DNA of 64,000 nt from Acholeplasma granularum ATCC 19168 (lineage in GTDB: Bacteria; Bacillota_I; Bacilli_A; Acholeplasmatales; Acholeplasmataceae): positions 248,001 through 312,000 of the forward strand of contig NZ_JAFR01000006.1 of the NCBI RefSeq assembly GCF_000526235.1, written 5' to 3'. Under the pieces are notes generated by a model. That model made no database searches and was not told the DNA's origin. It worked only from the letters and a program-made list of their open reading frames with translations. How positions within the stretch are numbered: the stretch's first letter is position 1; the number at the start of each line of letters is the position of its first letter. The position numbers were made by a program, and so were the translations under genes. This document shows, in pieces, positions 15,905 to 23,713 of the stretch.

Positions 15905-16498
15905 ATGGCTAGAGTAACGAACACACCAGCAACAAGAAGAAGACGTAAAAAGGTATTAAAATTAGCTAAAGGATATTTTGGTTCAAAACGCTCCTTATAT
16001 CGTACAGCAAACGAACAAGTTATGCGTTCATTAATGTATGCATACAGAGACCGTAAACAAAACAAGAGAAACTTTAGAAAATTATGGATTTCAAGAATCA
16101 ACGCAGCAGCTGTTGCAAATGATTTTAAATATTCAAAATTAGTACACGGTTTATCAATTGCAAATGTTGAACTAAACAGAAAAGTATTAGCAGACTTAGC
16201 AATCTCAGAACCAGCTGTATTTACAAATTATGTAAATTTAGCAAAAGATGCAATTGCTAACCCAACAAAGTACGCTAAACAAGTTGTTGCACCTAAAGCA
16301 GAAGTAAAACAAGCACCTAAAGCAGAAGCAAAAAAAGATGTAGCTAATAATGTTGATTTAGTAGCTGAACTTTCTAAATTATTAGTTGCTGATTTAAGAC
16401 CTGCTGCAGTTGAAGCTGGAATTGAAAACGCATCTTCATTAAAAAAAGCTGAATTAGTTGAAGCATTAGCAAAAATCGGCTACAACCCAAATAAGTAA
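15905..16498 (+). CDS. rplT: 50S ribosomal protein L20 with an added C-terminal SAP/Rho-N-like domain
   Basis: Residues 1 to about 118 are a complete L20 ([20 protein letters not shown], then [20 protein letters not shown]), which binds 23S rRNA early in assembly and represses its operon. The protein continues to 197 residues. An Ala/Lys/Pro linker ([17 protein letters not shown]) is followed by about 45 residues with [15 protein letters not shown] and [15 protein letters not shown]. These resemble the SAP or Rho N-terminal helix-extended-loop-helix, usually a nucleic-acid binder. Most L20 proteins lack this. GGAGG precedes the ATG by eight bases. The core call is certain; the extension's fold is inferred. 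Confidence 0.93.
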   Translation: MARVTNTPATRRRRKKVLKLAKGYFGSKRSLYRTANEQVMRSLMYAYRDRKQNKRNFRKLWISRINAAAVANDFKYSKLVHGLSIANVELNRKVLADLAISEPAVFTNYVNLAKDAIANPTKYAKQVVAPKAEVKQAPKAEAKKDVANNVDLVAELSKLLVADLRPAAVEAGIENASSLKKAELVEALAKIGYNPNK

Positions 16499-16508
16499 TT
16501 TAAACTTA

Positions 16509-16538
16509 AAGATGAGTCTTAAGACTTATCTTTTTTTT
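16509..16538 (+). terminator. Terminator of the infC operon
   Basis: AAGATGAGTC (16509-16518) pairs with GACTTATCTT (16523-16532) around TTAA, with one G-U pair, and is followed by a T tract. Confidence 0.85.
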
Positions 16539-16570
16539 ATGATATATACCATGAATAATATAAACCTTAA

Positions 16571-16599
16571 TTGTCTAAAATTGACTAACATGGTATAAT
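16571..16599 (+). promoter_or_regulatory. Promoter of the membrane protein-galU pair
   Basis: TTGTCT (16571-16576), 17 bases and TATAAT (16594-16599), with an upstream TGG giving an extended -10. Confidence 0.75.
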
Positions 16600-16639
16600 A
16601 AATATTAAGTGATTAACCATTTCATAAGGGGAATGTGAC

Positions 16640-18118
16640 ATGAAAAGAAGATTGATAATAAGCCTCATCTTAATACTTATATTACTCATTTCTTTTTCAT
16701 TGGTATTCCCACTAATGAATCTAGACCACTCGATAATATACACAGTTTTTGCAATTATTGGTATTGTTTTAGTGTTTGTATATTTATTTAGTGGTGTGGC
16801 AAAATTTATAGTTGTACTAATATATTCATTAATAATAATTGTTGGACTAATTATACTTCCTGATTATAAACATGCGATCATGGCAGTTGGGACATTTATG
16901 ATTATATTAAATCCGCTTTTTAATTTTGAAAACTATATAGAAAGTAAAATGATTTCAGATGAAACAGCACCGTTAAGTATCTCATTACGTGGTAGATATT
17001 GGCCATTTTATGCTTATCGTCAGGAAATGAAAAACTATGTAAGGCTACCCCAAACAAAAAAACTATTTACAAAACCATGGTACCTAAAATTAAGACAACT
17101 TGTAACCCTTTTATTACTTTTTTCAGCCATATTTTTATTTATGAATGAATTAAAAAATTTATATATAGATTTGAGTAGATATAATCCTATTCAAGTATTT
17201 ACCTTTTATGGTGTTATAACATTGTTTATTTTGACATTTATCTTATATAAAAACGGGTTTACAGCTCTTTTTAGAGCTTCTATAATGTTTATATTTCTGC
17301 CTATCATATTAAGTGCATGGTTATTACCTGTAACTCTTTTTTCAAAAATTATATTTACAATAATTGTTACTATATTAGGAATTACTGATGTTATTTATGA
17401 AAAATATTTATCCTTAAATAGAGTTGCATACCATGCTTATAAATATTATGATTTAGACGATCAAAGACAGGTCTTTGCAAATGAGTTTTATGAACCACTA
17501 GTTTATAATGAAACCTACTACATTGTAGGAATTTATAAATTCAGAACAACATTAGAAAAGTTTCAACAAAAATTGCAAGAAATATTATTTTACTCAAACA
17601 GAAAACACTTCATGATTACGGCATATACATTTGATGGTAAAGATCTAGTTATGTACACTGAGTTTTATCATAAACATGGTAAAAGAGCTAATAATTTTAT
17701 ATCTTATTTAGAATCATTATTTCATACAAAAGTACAGTCACAAATTATTTATGATAAACAAAAAGAAATTTATGAAAAAACATTTTTTCATAAAACTGAG
17801 TATATTGTAGCAAGAGCATTAAGTCTTGCTGAATTAATGAGTGATTTAGATATTACAAATAAAGATTTAATTATCTCAATGATTTTCTCATTTCAATCTA
17901 AAGAAGATATATTAAAAATAAGTAAGCATTATTATGTGACGAGATTAGAAGAACTCGATGATTCGGAATATTATGCAGCTAGAATTTCCGTTAAGACTAC
18001 AAATTCCAAATTTGCCATAGAACAGAAGGTAAGAGATATATTATTAAATGCAATGATTTATAAAGCACAATACGTTAGAATATTAGTATATTACGAAGGA
18101 GATAAGCAAAATGATTAA
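16640..18118 (+). CDS. Polytopic membrane protein with large cytoplasmic domain, unknown function
   Basis: I do not recognise this 492-residue protein. The N-terminal half has two helix clusters: about residues 5-95 with four hydrophobic segments, then a polar loop containing SISLRGRYWPFYAYRQEMKN, then four more (about 150-260). Residues 270-492 are soluble and mixed alpha/beta, with two similar-looking segments around YNETYYIVGIYKFRTTLEKF and YYAARISVKTTNSKFAIEQK, which may be an internal duplication. The start has AAGGGGAA seven bases upstream. It overlaps galU by eight bases, so a link to UDP-glucose-dependent glycolipid or polysaccharide formation is possible but unproven. Confidence 0.65.
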   Translation: MKRRLIISLILILILLISFSLVFPLMNLDHSIIYTVFAIIGIVLVFVYLFSGVAKFIVVLIYSLIIIVGLIILPDYKHAIMAVGTFMIILNPLFNFENYIESKMISDETAPLSISLRGRYWPFYAYRQEMKNYVRLPQTKKLFTKPWYLKLRQLVTLLLLFSAIFLFMNELKNLYIDLSRYNPIQVFTFYGVITLFILTFILYKNGFTALFRASIMFIFLPIILSAWLLPVTLFSKIIFTIIVTILGITDVIYEKYLSLNRVAYHAYKYYDLDDQRQVFANEFYEPLVYNETYYIVGIYKFRTTLEKFQQKLQEILFYSNRKHFMITAYTFDGKDLVMYTEFYHKHGKRANNFISYLESLFHTKVQSQIIYDKQKEIYEKTFFHKTEYIVARALSLAELMSDLDITNKDLIISMIFSFQSKEDILKISKHYYVTRLEELDDSEYYAARISVKTTNSKFAIEQKVRDILLNAMIYKAQYVRILVYYEGDKQND

Positions 18119-18974
18119 AAAAGCAGTCATACCCGCAGCAGGTTGGGGAACAAGATTTTTACCAATAACAAAAGCAGTACCTAAGGAAATGCTTCCTATC
18201 ATTGATAAGCCTGCACTTAGCTATATCATTGAAGAAGCCGTTGATTCAGGCATTGAAGAGATATTAATTATAATCTCATCAAATAAAGGGGCTATACAAT
18301 CATATTTTAAGTACAATTTAGAACTTGAGCAATTTTTAAAAGAAAAAAATAAATTAGATGATATTAAACTAATAAGACAGACACATCATGGAGCAAAAAT
18401 ATTTTATACAACACAAGAAGAACAATTAGGTCTAGGACATGCAGTTCTGCAAGCTGAAAAATTTATTAATGGTGAACCATTTGCAGTATTATTAGGCGAT
18501 GATGTTTATGTATCAGAAGATAAACCTGCACTTAAACAACTAATTGATGCTTTTAATGAAAAAAAGTCAAGTATTCTAGGAACTATGGAAGTCAGTGATG
18601 AAGATACTAAACTATATGGTATATGTATGCCAAAAGAAGATAGTTCTAAACCTATTGTAGAATTAAAAGGAGTGGTTGAAAAACCAAAAAGTAACCCTCC
18701 TTCAAATTCAGCAATATCTGGACGTTATGTACTGACACCAAAAATATTTGAATTACTAAAAAATCAAACACGTGGTGCTGGAAATGAAATTCAGTTAACA
18801 GACTCTATTTTAAGATTAATGGATAGCGAGAAAGTTTATTCATTTGATATGATTGGAAAAAGATATGATATTGGTTCAAAGATAGGGTATTTAGAAGCAA
18901 TCATTGATTTTGGACTAAAAAGAGAAGAACTAAAAGACGGGTTAATGCATATTTTAAAGAGTAAAACTAAATAA
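18111..18974 (+). CDS. galU: UTP-glucose-1-phosphate uridylyltransferase
   Basis: This 287-residue enzyme makes UDP-glucose from UTP and glucose 1-phosphate. The nucleotide-binding motif is AVIPAAGWGTRFLPITKAVPKE (residues about 5-26; the usual GLGTR is GWGTR), followed by the LGLGHAVLQAE segment and LLGDDVYVSE with the metal-binding Asp pair. Later come VVEKPKSNPPSNSAISGRYV and IGKRYDIGSKIGYLEA, all typical of bacterial GalU. AAGGAG lies nine bases before the ATG, inside the upstream gene. With pgcA it completes the route to UDP-glucose, the donor for glucosyl-diacylglycerols. Confidence 0.94.
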   Translation: MIKKAVIPAAGWGTRFLPITKAVPKEMLPIIDKPALSYIIEEAVDSGIEEILIIISSNKGAIQSYFKYNLELEQFLKEKNKLDDIKLIRQTHHGAKIFYTTQEEQLGLGHAVLQAEKFINGEPFAVLLGDDVYVSEDKPALKQLIDAFNEKKSSILGTMEVSDEDTKLYGICMPKEDSSKPIVELKGVVEKPKSNPPSNSAISGRYVLTPKIFELLKNQTRGAGNEIQLTDSILRLMDSEKVYSFDMIGKRYDIGSKIGYLEAIIDFGLKREELKDGLMHILKSKTK

Positions 18975-18990
18975 ACAAATAACGTTTTAA

Positions 18991-19019
18991 TTGACAAATC
19001 TATTAAAATATAGTAAATT
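18991..19019 (+). promoter_or_regulatory. Promoter of a structured RNA
   Basis: TTGACA (18991-18996), 17 bases and TAAATT (19014-19019). It lies 16 bases after the galU stop and would start RNA near 19026, the first base of the stem-forming region. Confidence 0.65.
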
Positions 19020-19025
19020 AAAGGT

Positions 19026-19185
19026 GCCTAGGAAGAACCCGTGGAACCCAAACATTTCTTTTTGGGAATTGAACCATACCGGTGTTGAAGGCCAATGTTA
19101 TTTATTTGGAATCCCAACGTATGTGTATACGAAATTCCCACGTAAATATAAGAGATTCTCACTACTTCCTAGGTTTTTATTTTGC
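19026..19185 (+). ncRNA. Structured RNA of about 150 nt, family not identified (6S-like architecture or leader)
   Basis: A closing stem joins the ends: CCTAGGAAG (19027-19035) pairs perfectly with CTTCCTAGG (19165-19173), followed at once by TTTTTATTTT. Inside are CGTGG (19040-19044) with CCACG (19138-19142), a CCCAAA/TTTGGG hairpin (19047-19066), a CCAA/TTGG hairpin (19092-19109) and CGTAT/ATACG (19118-19131). The stretch is richer in G and C than its surroundings and has its own promoter. The overall plan of a closed stem with large internal loops resembles 6S RNA, but I see no family-defining sequence. It could instead be a leader of the M42 peptidase gene at 19223. An 82-codon frame across it starts inside the promoter and is not credible. 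Confidence 0.6.
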
Positions 19186-19222
19186 AAAAATAATAATTTG
19201 AATCAAATAAAGGATATTAAAA

Positions 19223-20260
19223 ATGAAAAAAACAATTAATCAACTTAACGAACTAACCAAATTAAATGCAATTTCTTCAAATGAAGAACAAGTTTCAGTG
19301 TTTCTTCAACAAAATCAAACAGCTAAAATAACAAATGATAAACTAGGATCTGTAATATTGACTAAAGGATCTGGAAAAAAAGTCATGATTACTGCTCATA
19401 TGGATGAATTTGGAATGATTATCAGCCAAATTACAAAAAATGGCTTATTAAGATTCCAACCTGTAGGTACATTTAATGTATCTTCAATGGTTCACAACAA
19501 ATTTGTTATTACCTCAAATAAAGGACAACATACAGCAGTATTAACAGCCAAACCGTTTATGCAGCAATCAGCAGAAGAAAGATTGAAAACACCTGATGTA
19601 AAATCTTTATACTTAGATGCAGGCTTTACATCAGATGAAGCAGTAAAAGATGCTGGTATTGAAGTTGGCGATATGGTAACTAGATATCACACATTTGAAG
19701 TAATCAATGAAGATATAATTATATCTAAAGCACTAGATAATCGATCAGGTGTGTGCGTTTTAAATGAATTGATTGATGAAGTCAATGATTTAAAATGTGA
19801 ATTAAATGTAAGTTTTACTGTTCAAAATCAAATGGCTATGAAAGGTTCAAAAACAACTTCATTTATGATAGAACCAGATATAGCAATTTCACTAGATGTA
19901 TTTGATAGTGATGATATATATGGAGAATCTAAATATAAATTAGGACATGGACCACTTATAATTTTCTATGATCAAGGTCTAATAGCTCATAATGGATTAA
20001 GAAATTACATAATTGATATTGCTAAAAAACATAACATTCCTTATCAAGAAGCATCAAATGAAAAAGAGTCATCTGAAGGTGGTTATTTACAACTTTCAAA
20101 ACTAGGAGCAGCAACTGTCTCTATCGGTATACCAATTAGAAATAGAAATACACAAAATGAAATGGTAAGTTTAAGTGATTTAATAAATACAAAAAAACTA
20201 CTAAAACTATTTTTAGAAAGTCTAAATGATTTAGAAATAAATCATATACTTACATATTAA
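19223..20260 (+). CDS. M42 family glutamyl aminopeptidase/endoglucanase-like peptidase
   Basis: This 345-residue protein has the features of dinuclear metal M42 peptidases. These are the first metal ligand in MITAHMDEFGMII (His-Met-Asp), the bridging Asp region KALDNRSGVCVLNEL, a SFTVQNQMAMKGSKTTSF segment, SLDVFDSDD and the distal ligand region. The usual EE catalytic pair appears altered (VQNQMAMKG where FTVQEEVGLRG is common). This loss of Glu could weaken activity or mark a divergent subfamily. AAAGGA lies 11 bases upstream of the ATG. It follows a structured RNA and ends at a hairpin shared with the convergent SPFH gene. Confidence 0.8.
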   Translation: MKKTINQLNELTKLNAISSNEEQVSVFLQQNQTAKITNDKLGSVILTKGSGKKVMITAHMDEFGMIISQITKNGLLRFQPVGTFNVSSMVHNKFVITSNKGQHTAVLTAKPFMQQSAEERLKTPDVKSLYLDAGFTSDEAVKDAGIEVGDMVTRYHTFEVINEDIIISKALDNRSGVCVLNELIDEVNDLKCELNVSFTVQNQMAMKGSKTTSFMIEPDIAISLDVFDSDDIYGESKYKLGHGPLIIFYDQGLIAHNGLRNYIIDIAKKHNIPYQEASNEKESSEGGYLQLSKLGAATVSIGIPIRNRNTQNEMVSLSDLINTKKLLKLFLESLNDLEINHILTY

Positions 20261-20266
20261 AAACAA

Positions 20267-20304
20267 AAGCCACTTTGGACTCGTTTATGATTTCAAAGTG
20301 GCTT
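20267..20304. terminator. Bidirectional terminator between the M42 peptidase and the SPFH operon
   Basis: AAGCCACTTTG (20267-20277) and CAAAGTGGCTT (20294-20304) pair perfectly, with T-rich flanks on the plus side and A-rich on the other. Confidence 0.8.
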
Positions 20305-20310
20305 ATTATT

Positions 20311-21246
20311 TTATTTTGTTGTTTTTTTAACAGGTTCCTTACCAGATTCAACAACCTCTGTAAGTGCTGTTACAGTTCCTGCTAAATCAGCTAAATTAGA
20401 TGGAACAACAATCTTTGTAGCTTGACCCTCAGCAAGTTTAGCAAGTGCTTCATATGCTTTAATTTGTAGCACTGCTGCATCAGGCATTGATTCTTTAATT
20501 AATCTTATACCAAGTGCTTCAGCTTCTTTAAGTTGACGAATTGCTTCGGCTTGAGCTTGTGCGTTTAATATTACTTGTTCTTTATCAGCCTGAGCTTTTA
20601 AGATGATTGCTTGATTTATACCTTCAGCCTCTAATATCTTTGCGCGTTTTTCACCTTCAGCAATAAGAATCGTTTGTCTTCTTTCTCGTTCGGCGCGCAT
20701 TTGTTTTTCCATTGACTCACGAATATCTTTTGGAGGCATAATGTTTTTAACTTCGACACGGTTAACTTTTATTCCCCATTTATCTGTAGCATCATCTAGT
20801 GTATGACGCATTTTAGTATTAATGATATCTCTAGATGTCAATGATGTGTCAAGTTCTAAATCACCAATGATATTTCTTAATGTAGTAGCAGAAAGAGATT
20901 CAATAGCTAAGATTGGATTTTCAACTCCATATGCATAAAGTTTTGGATCCGTTACTTGATAAAAGACTAAAGTATCAATCTGCATTGTTACATTGTCTTT
21001 AGTAATAACTGCTTGAGGATCAAAATCTTTGACTTGCTCTTTTAATGATACAACAGCTACAACTCGATCAACAAAAGGAATTAGCCAGTGTACACCAACA
21101 CCCCATGTAGTATGATATGCCCCTAATCGTTCAATAACATATTTTTTTGTTTGTGTTACAAAACGAACGCCTGATATTGCAAGAAGTGCAATAACCCCTA
21201 AAATTACTACTAATACAATTAAAACTATTTGTCCTGTTTCACCCAT
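20311..21246 (-). CDS. SPFH/band 7 (stomatin-like, QmcA type) membrane protein
   Basis: This 311-residue protein has one N-terminal membrane helix (residues 6-28, QIVLIVLVVILGVIALLAI), then a band-7 domain (KKYVIERLGAYHTTWGVGVHWLIPFVDRV, EQVKDFDPQAVITKDNVTM) and a long charged coiled coil (about residues 180-260: MEKQMRAERERRQTILIAEGEKRAK). The pattern matches stomatin/QmcA proteins, which form large rings and help organise membranes or regulate proteases. It lies downstream of a NfeD gene, the classic partner of SPFH proteins. GGAGG precedes the ATG closely. It is the last gene of a three-gene minus-strand operon. Confidence 0.92.
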   Translation of the reverse strand: MGETGQIVLIVLVVILGVIALLAISGVRFVTQTKKYVIERLGAYHTTWGVGVHWLIPFVDRVVAVVSLKEQVKDFDPQAVITKDNVTMQIDTLVFYQVTDPKLYAYGVENPILAIESLSATTLRNIIGDLELDTSLTSRDIINTKMRHTLDDATDKWGIKVNRVEVKNIMPPKDIRESMEKQMRAERERRQTILIAEGEKRAKILEAEGINQAIILKAQADKEQVILNAQAQAEAIRQLKEAEALGIRLIKESMPDAAVLQIKAYEALAKLAEGQATKIVVPSNLADLAGTVTALTEVVESGKEPVKKTTK

Positions 21247-21260
21247 TATTTTTCCTCCTA

Positions 21261-21704
21261 TTAATCGATTTTAGTGACAATAAACTTATTACCTTCAATT
21301 GAAAGTATTTTGACTTGTTTTCCAACCTCAATTGTCTCAGAAGAAACAGCTGTCCATATCATATGCTCAAAATCAACCTGTCCACGACTTATAGATGTTA
21401 TTTCTTTTATTACAATTGCAGTTTTACCAACATATGAATCAACATTAGTTGTTACAATGTTTTTCTTAAAATATTTAATAAGTGCTGGTCTTGTAAGTAA
21501 CATTAATCCAAAACCACTTATAAAGAATAATATGATTTGTAAAGCAATATTTTCAGGTAAGAAGATTGAAAGAATTAATGATGGAATTGATGCAAGTGCA
21601 AACCAAATACTTACAAATTCTACTGTGATAAACTCAATAACTATTGTAATTACAAATACAGCCAACCAAAACCAAACAATGTAATCAGATATTATTGCAA
21701 TCAT
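21261..21704 (-). CDS. NfeD-like membrane protein
   Basis: This 147-residue protein has hydrophobic helices at about residues 5-27, 31-50 and 53-75, then a C-terminal OB-fold-like domain (residues 85-147: YVGKTAIVIKEITSISRGQVDFEHMIWTA, with the SSETIEVGKQVKI ending typical of NfeD). It is the short form, without the ClpP-like protease domain of long NfeD proteins. NfeD proteins work with SPFH proteins encoded next to them, here 14 bases downstream. It begins where the upstream 124-residue protein ends, so the operon is tight. Confidence 0.88.
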   Translation of the reverse strand: MIAIISDYIVWFWLAVFVITIVIEFITVEFVSIWFALASIPSLILSIFLPENIALQIILFFISGFGLMLLTRPALIKYFKKNIVTTNVDSYVGKTAIVIKEITSISRGQVDFEHMIWTAVSSETIEVGKQVKILSIEGNKFIVTKID

Positions 21705-22079
21705 TTATAATACCTCCTCTAAATATACTTCGAGTACGTTTAAGCTCTTATTCCAGTCGGCACGATATTTAGAGCCTTTTTCATCAAGAGAAAGGTTAAA
21801 TAAACTGTCAATTCGAGTTAAAAAAGCCTTATTTGTTATTCTGCCATATGAAGTGTTTACGCTTACATTATATCTAGAATGTTCGGGTATATCACCACGT
21901 AAAACCTCATCTTTTGATAGCAGTTTAATTAAAATTAAACGTTTATCTACATCATAACCAAGCATAACTTGATTAGCAAATTCAAATAATTGTGATCCTG
22001 ACTTATTAATAGTAATACTGTTATGAGTCAGTGTAACAATAATTTCTTTGGGTTCTCCATTAAACCATGTAACACCCAT
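21705..22079 (-). CDS. Unknown protein, first gene of the SPFH/NfeD operon
   Basis: I do not recognise this 124-residue soluble protein. It begins MGVTWFNGEPKEIIVTLTHN and has a beta-rich first half and no membrane segment. The sequence LFEFANQVMLGYDVDKRLILI, followed by a variable region, could form a small nucleotide- or ligand-binding domain, but no motif supports it. I chose the ATG at 22079 because GAGAGGTG lies six bases upstream; a GTG at 22088 in the same frame overlaps that ribosome site. The gene abuts NfeD without a gap. Its constant association with SPFH/NfeD would suggest a membrane-organisation role, but that needs comparison with other genomes. Confidence 0.6.
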   Translation of the reverse strand: MGVTWFNGEPKEIIVTLTHNSITINKSGSQLFEFANQVMLGYDVDKRLILIKLLSKDEVLRGDIPEHSRYNVSVNTSYGRITNKAFLTRIDSLFNLSLDEKGSKYRADWNKSLNVLEVYLEEVL

Positions 22080-22102
22080 GATAATCACCTCTCTATACTT
22101 TC

Positions 22103-22131
22103 ATTATATAAATAATTATTTCATATGTCAA
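22103..22131 (-). promoter_or_regulatory. Consensus promoter of the SPFH/NfeD operon
   Basis: Read on the minus strand: TTGACA (22131-22126), 17 bases, TATAAT (22108-22103). It is a perfect housekeeping promoter, 24 bases from the start codon of the first gene. Confidence 0.85.
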
Positions 22132-22201
22132 TCAAATTATAAAAAATTATTTTATATTATTATTTTTATCGAAGCAATTTATTTTTGTTTTATAATCCAT
22201 A

Positions 22202-22210
22202 TGATATAAT
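22202..22210 (+). promoter_or_regulatory. Extended -10 promoter of thiT
   Basis: TGA-TATAAT (22202-22210) precedes the TPP riboswitch; only a weak -35 is visible. Confidence 0.55.
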
Positions 22211-22221
22211 AATGGTGATCA

Positions 22222-22360
22222 ACTTCGGGGAGTCCAAAATATAGGACTGAGAGGATTTAATAAAATCGACCCGTCAACCTGATCTGGATAATGCCAGCGG
22301 AGGGAAAGTTATAATATTTTTTTAACTTTATTTCTTTTGGCCAAAGAAATTTTTTTATTT
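22222..22360 (+). promoter_or_regulatory. TPP riboswitch (THI element) with terminator
   Basis: The conserved aptamer parts are present in order: TTCGGGGAGTCC, GGACTGAGAGGA, GACCCGTCAACCTGATCTGG and ATGCCAGCGGAGGGAAAGTT (ending near 22311). A terminator with TTTCTTTTGGCCAAAGAAA (22331-22349) and a T tract follows. Bound thiamine pyrophosphate should stop transcription of thiT. All conserved cores are intact, so the identification is firm. Confidence 0.95.
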
Positions 22361-22376
22361 TCTAAGGAGGAAGAAA

Positions 22377-23000
22377 ATGGAACAAAATAGAATTATGATA
22401 CGAAATATAGTAGTCGTATCAACATTACTTGCAATAGCAATAGCTATTGATATAGTAACAGGCATGATACCTGGATTAAACTTATCAATGCCATTGGGGG
22501 GTAGATTATTCAATCTATCACTGTTACCGATTATATTAATTGGTATATTTTTAGGTCCTGGTTATGGAATAGTTGGTGCAGTAACTTATGGATTGTTTGG
22601 ATTTTTTTATGATGGATACGCACTATCTTATTTTGCTCAAAATATAAGCGAAGCAGCTTTAGTTTTTTTCTTGGACTATATTATTGCTTTTGGTGCTTTA
22701 GGATTAAGTGGTTTTTTTAAGAACAGTCTAAAATCTATTTGGAGTTTTTCACTAACTACAACTATAGTATTAGTGATACGTTGGTTCTCATCCACAGTAG
22801 TTGGTGCTATCTTATGGGCTTCTTATGCAACCAGTAATGAATGGACTGCAAATCTTATGAATAATGTCGGAAAAAATGCATTTATATATTCAGGTATATA
22901 TAATATTTTATATACACTTACTACATTAGTAAGTATGATTGTAATAGTGGCATTTTCAATTAATCAGTTTAGGGAATTAAAACTGCAATTAGAAAAATAA
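22377..23000 (+). CDS. thiT: Thiamine transporter ThiT (ECF substrate-binding subunit)
   Basis: This 207-residue protein has six hydrophobic helices and the ThiT signature GPGYGIVGAVTYGLFGFFYDGYAL near residues 60-85, where Trp/Tyr/Glu residues line the thiamine site. ThiT supplies substrate specificity to the shared ECF ATPases and EcfT, which must be encoded elsewhere. The TPP riboswitch directly upstream supports the substrate independently. AAGGAGG lies eight bases before the ATG. A 13-bp perfect hairpin after its stop lies inside the 3' end of convergent recU. Confidence 0.92.
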   Translation: MEQNRIMIRNIVVVSTLLAIAIAIDIVTGMIPGLNLSMPLGGRLFNLSLLPIILIGIFLGPGYGIVGAVTYGLFGFFYDGYALSYFAQNISEAALVFFLDYIIAFGALGLSGFFKNSLKSIWSFSLTTTIVLVIRWFSSTVVGAILWASYATSNEWTANLMNNVGKNAFIYSGIYNILYTLTTLVSMIVIVAFSINQFRELKLQLEK

Positions 23001-23567
23001 CTATAATAGGTTATCAACCACTTTTAAATAATCTAATCGTGGTTGATAACCAAATTTTATTAACATACAATGCTCTTTAAAATATGAATAAGGAATTGAT
23101 TTTCTACCATCTTTTTTACTAGATTCCCACATTTTATATAATTCATCAAATTTAAGTAAGTAATACTCTTGATAGTTTTTCCATCCAATAATTAAAAATG
23201 CAATTCCACCATGTTCATGAACATCTTTTAAATGAATAATCTGGTGCTCATGTATATTTGAAAGTGGAAAACTTGTTTTGGAATTGGTTTCTTTTGCATC
23301 AAAATCAATATACTTACCTTTATAAACACCATTGTAATCTGTTGTGGAAGGTGTTCTATAATAAGCCTCAATAATTTTTGCTTTATTTCTAGCAGGATAA
23401 CTTACATTAACAACCTGTATTGGGGTTGGTTTTTTATGAATAACCGCAATATTTTTTTGTAAATAATATTGATTTGTTAAGTCAATATCAGATTCTAATG
23501 TCATTCCTAAATTGGAATAATTATTTTCTTTTTTGACCATCTTTTTTTTATTAGGATAATTAATCAT
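23001..23567 (-). CDS. recU: Holliday junction resolvase RecU
   Basis: This 188-residue nuclease resolves four-way DNA junctions in Firmicutes and mollicutes. The N-terminus (YPNKKKMVKKENNYSNLGMTLE) matches the RecU region that binds the junction. Catalytic residues are seen in YRTPSTTDYNGVYKGKYIDFDAKETNSKTSFPL: Asp and Glu in DFDAKET plus the Lys form the PD-(D/E)XK site. The tail FGYQPRLDYL is also family-typical. GAGAGG lies 11 bases before the ATG. It runs convergent to thiT and divergent from RNase J. Confidence 0.93.
   Translation of the reverse strand: MINYPNKKKMVKKENNYSNLGMTLESDIDLTNQYYLQKNIAVIHKKPTPIQVVNVSYPARNKAKIIEAYYRTPSTTDYNGVYKGKYIDFDAKETNSKTSFPLSNIHEHQIIHLKDVHEHGGIAFLIIGWKNYQEYYLLKFDELYKMWESSKKDGRKSIPYSYFKEHCMLIKFGYQPRLDYLKVVDNLL
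23009..23051. terminator. Long perfect hairpin at the thiT/recU convergent ends
   Basis: GGTTATCAACCAC (23009-23021) and GTGGTTGATAACC (23039-23051) pair over 13 bp with a 17-base loop. It lies within the recU coding sequence and just after the thiT stop, so it probably terminates thiT while also encoding the RecU C-terminus. The T tract is weak. Confidence 0.6.
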
Positions 23568-23663
23568 ATATAGGACCTCTCATTAAATTAATTATAAACT
23601 AAATGTAAATAAAACGATAATAAATGATAATTTTAGATTTTTACTGTCTATGACAAAAAAATA

Positions 23664-23672
23664 TGATATAAT
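23664..23672 (+). promoter_or_regulatory. Extended -10 promoter of RNase J
   Basis: TGA-TATAAT (23664-23672) lies 42 bases before the GTG start; no convincing -35. Confidence 0.6.
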
Positions 23673-23713
23673 AAATTAATTGATAAATTCGTTACTGAAA
23701 GGACAAACTATTT

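Noticed and set aside
18991-19239. 82-codon frame after galU
   Set aside because: Its TTG start is the -35 element of a promoter, it has no ribosome site, and the stretch is dominated by paired stems; a structured RNA explains it better.
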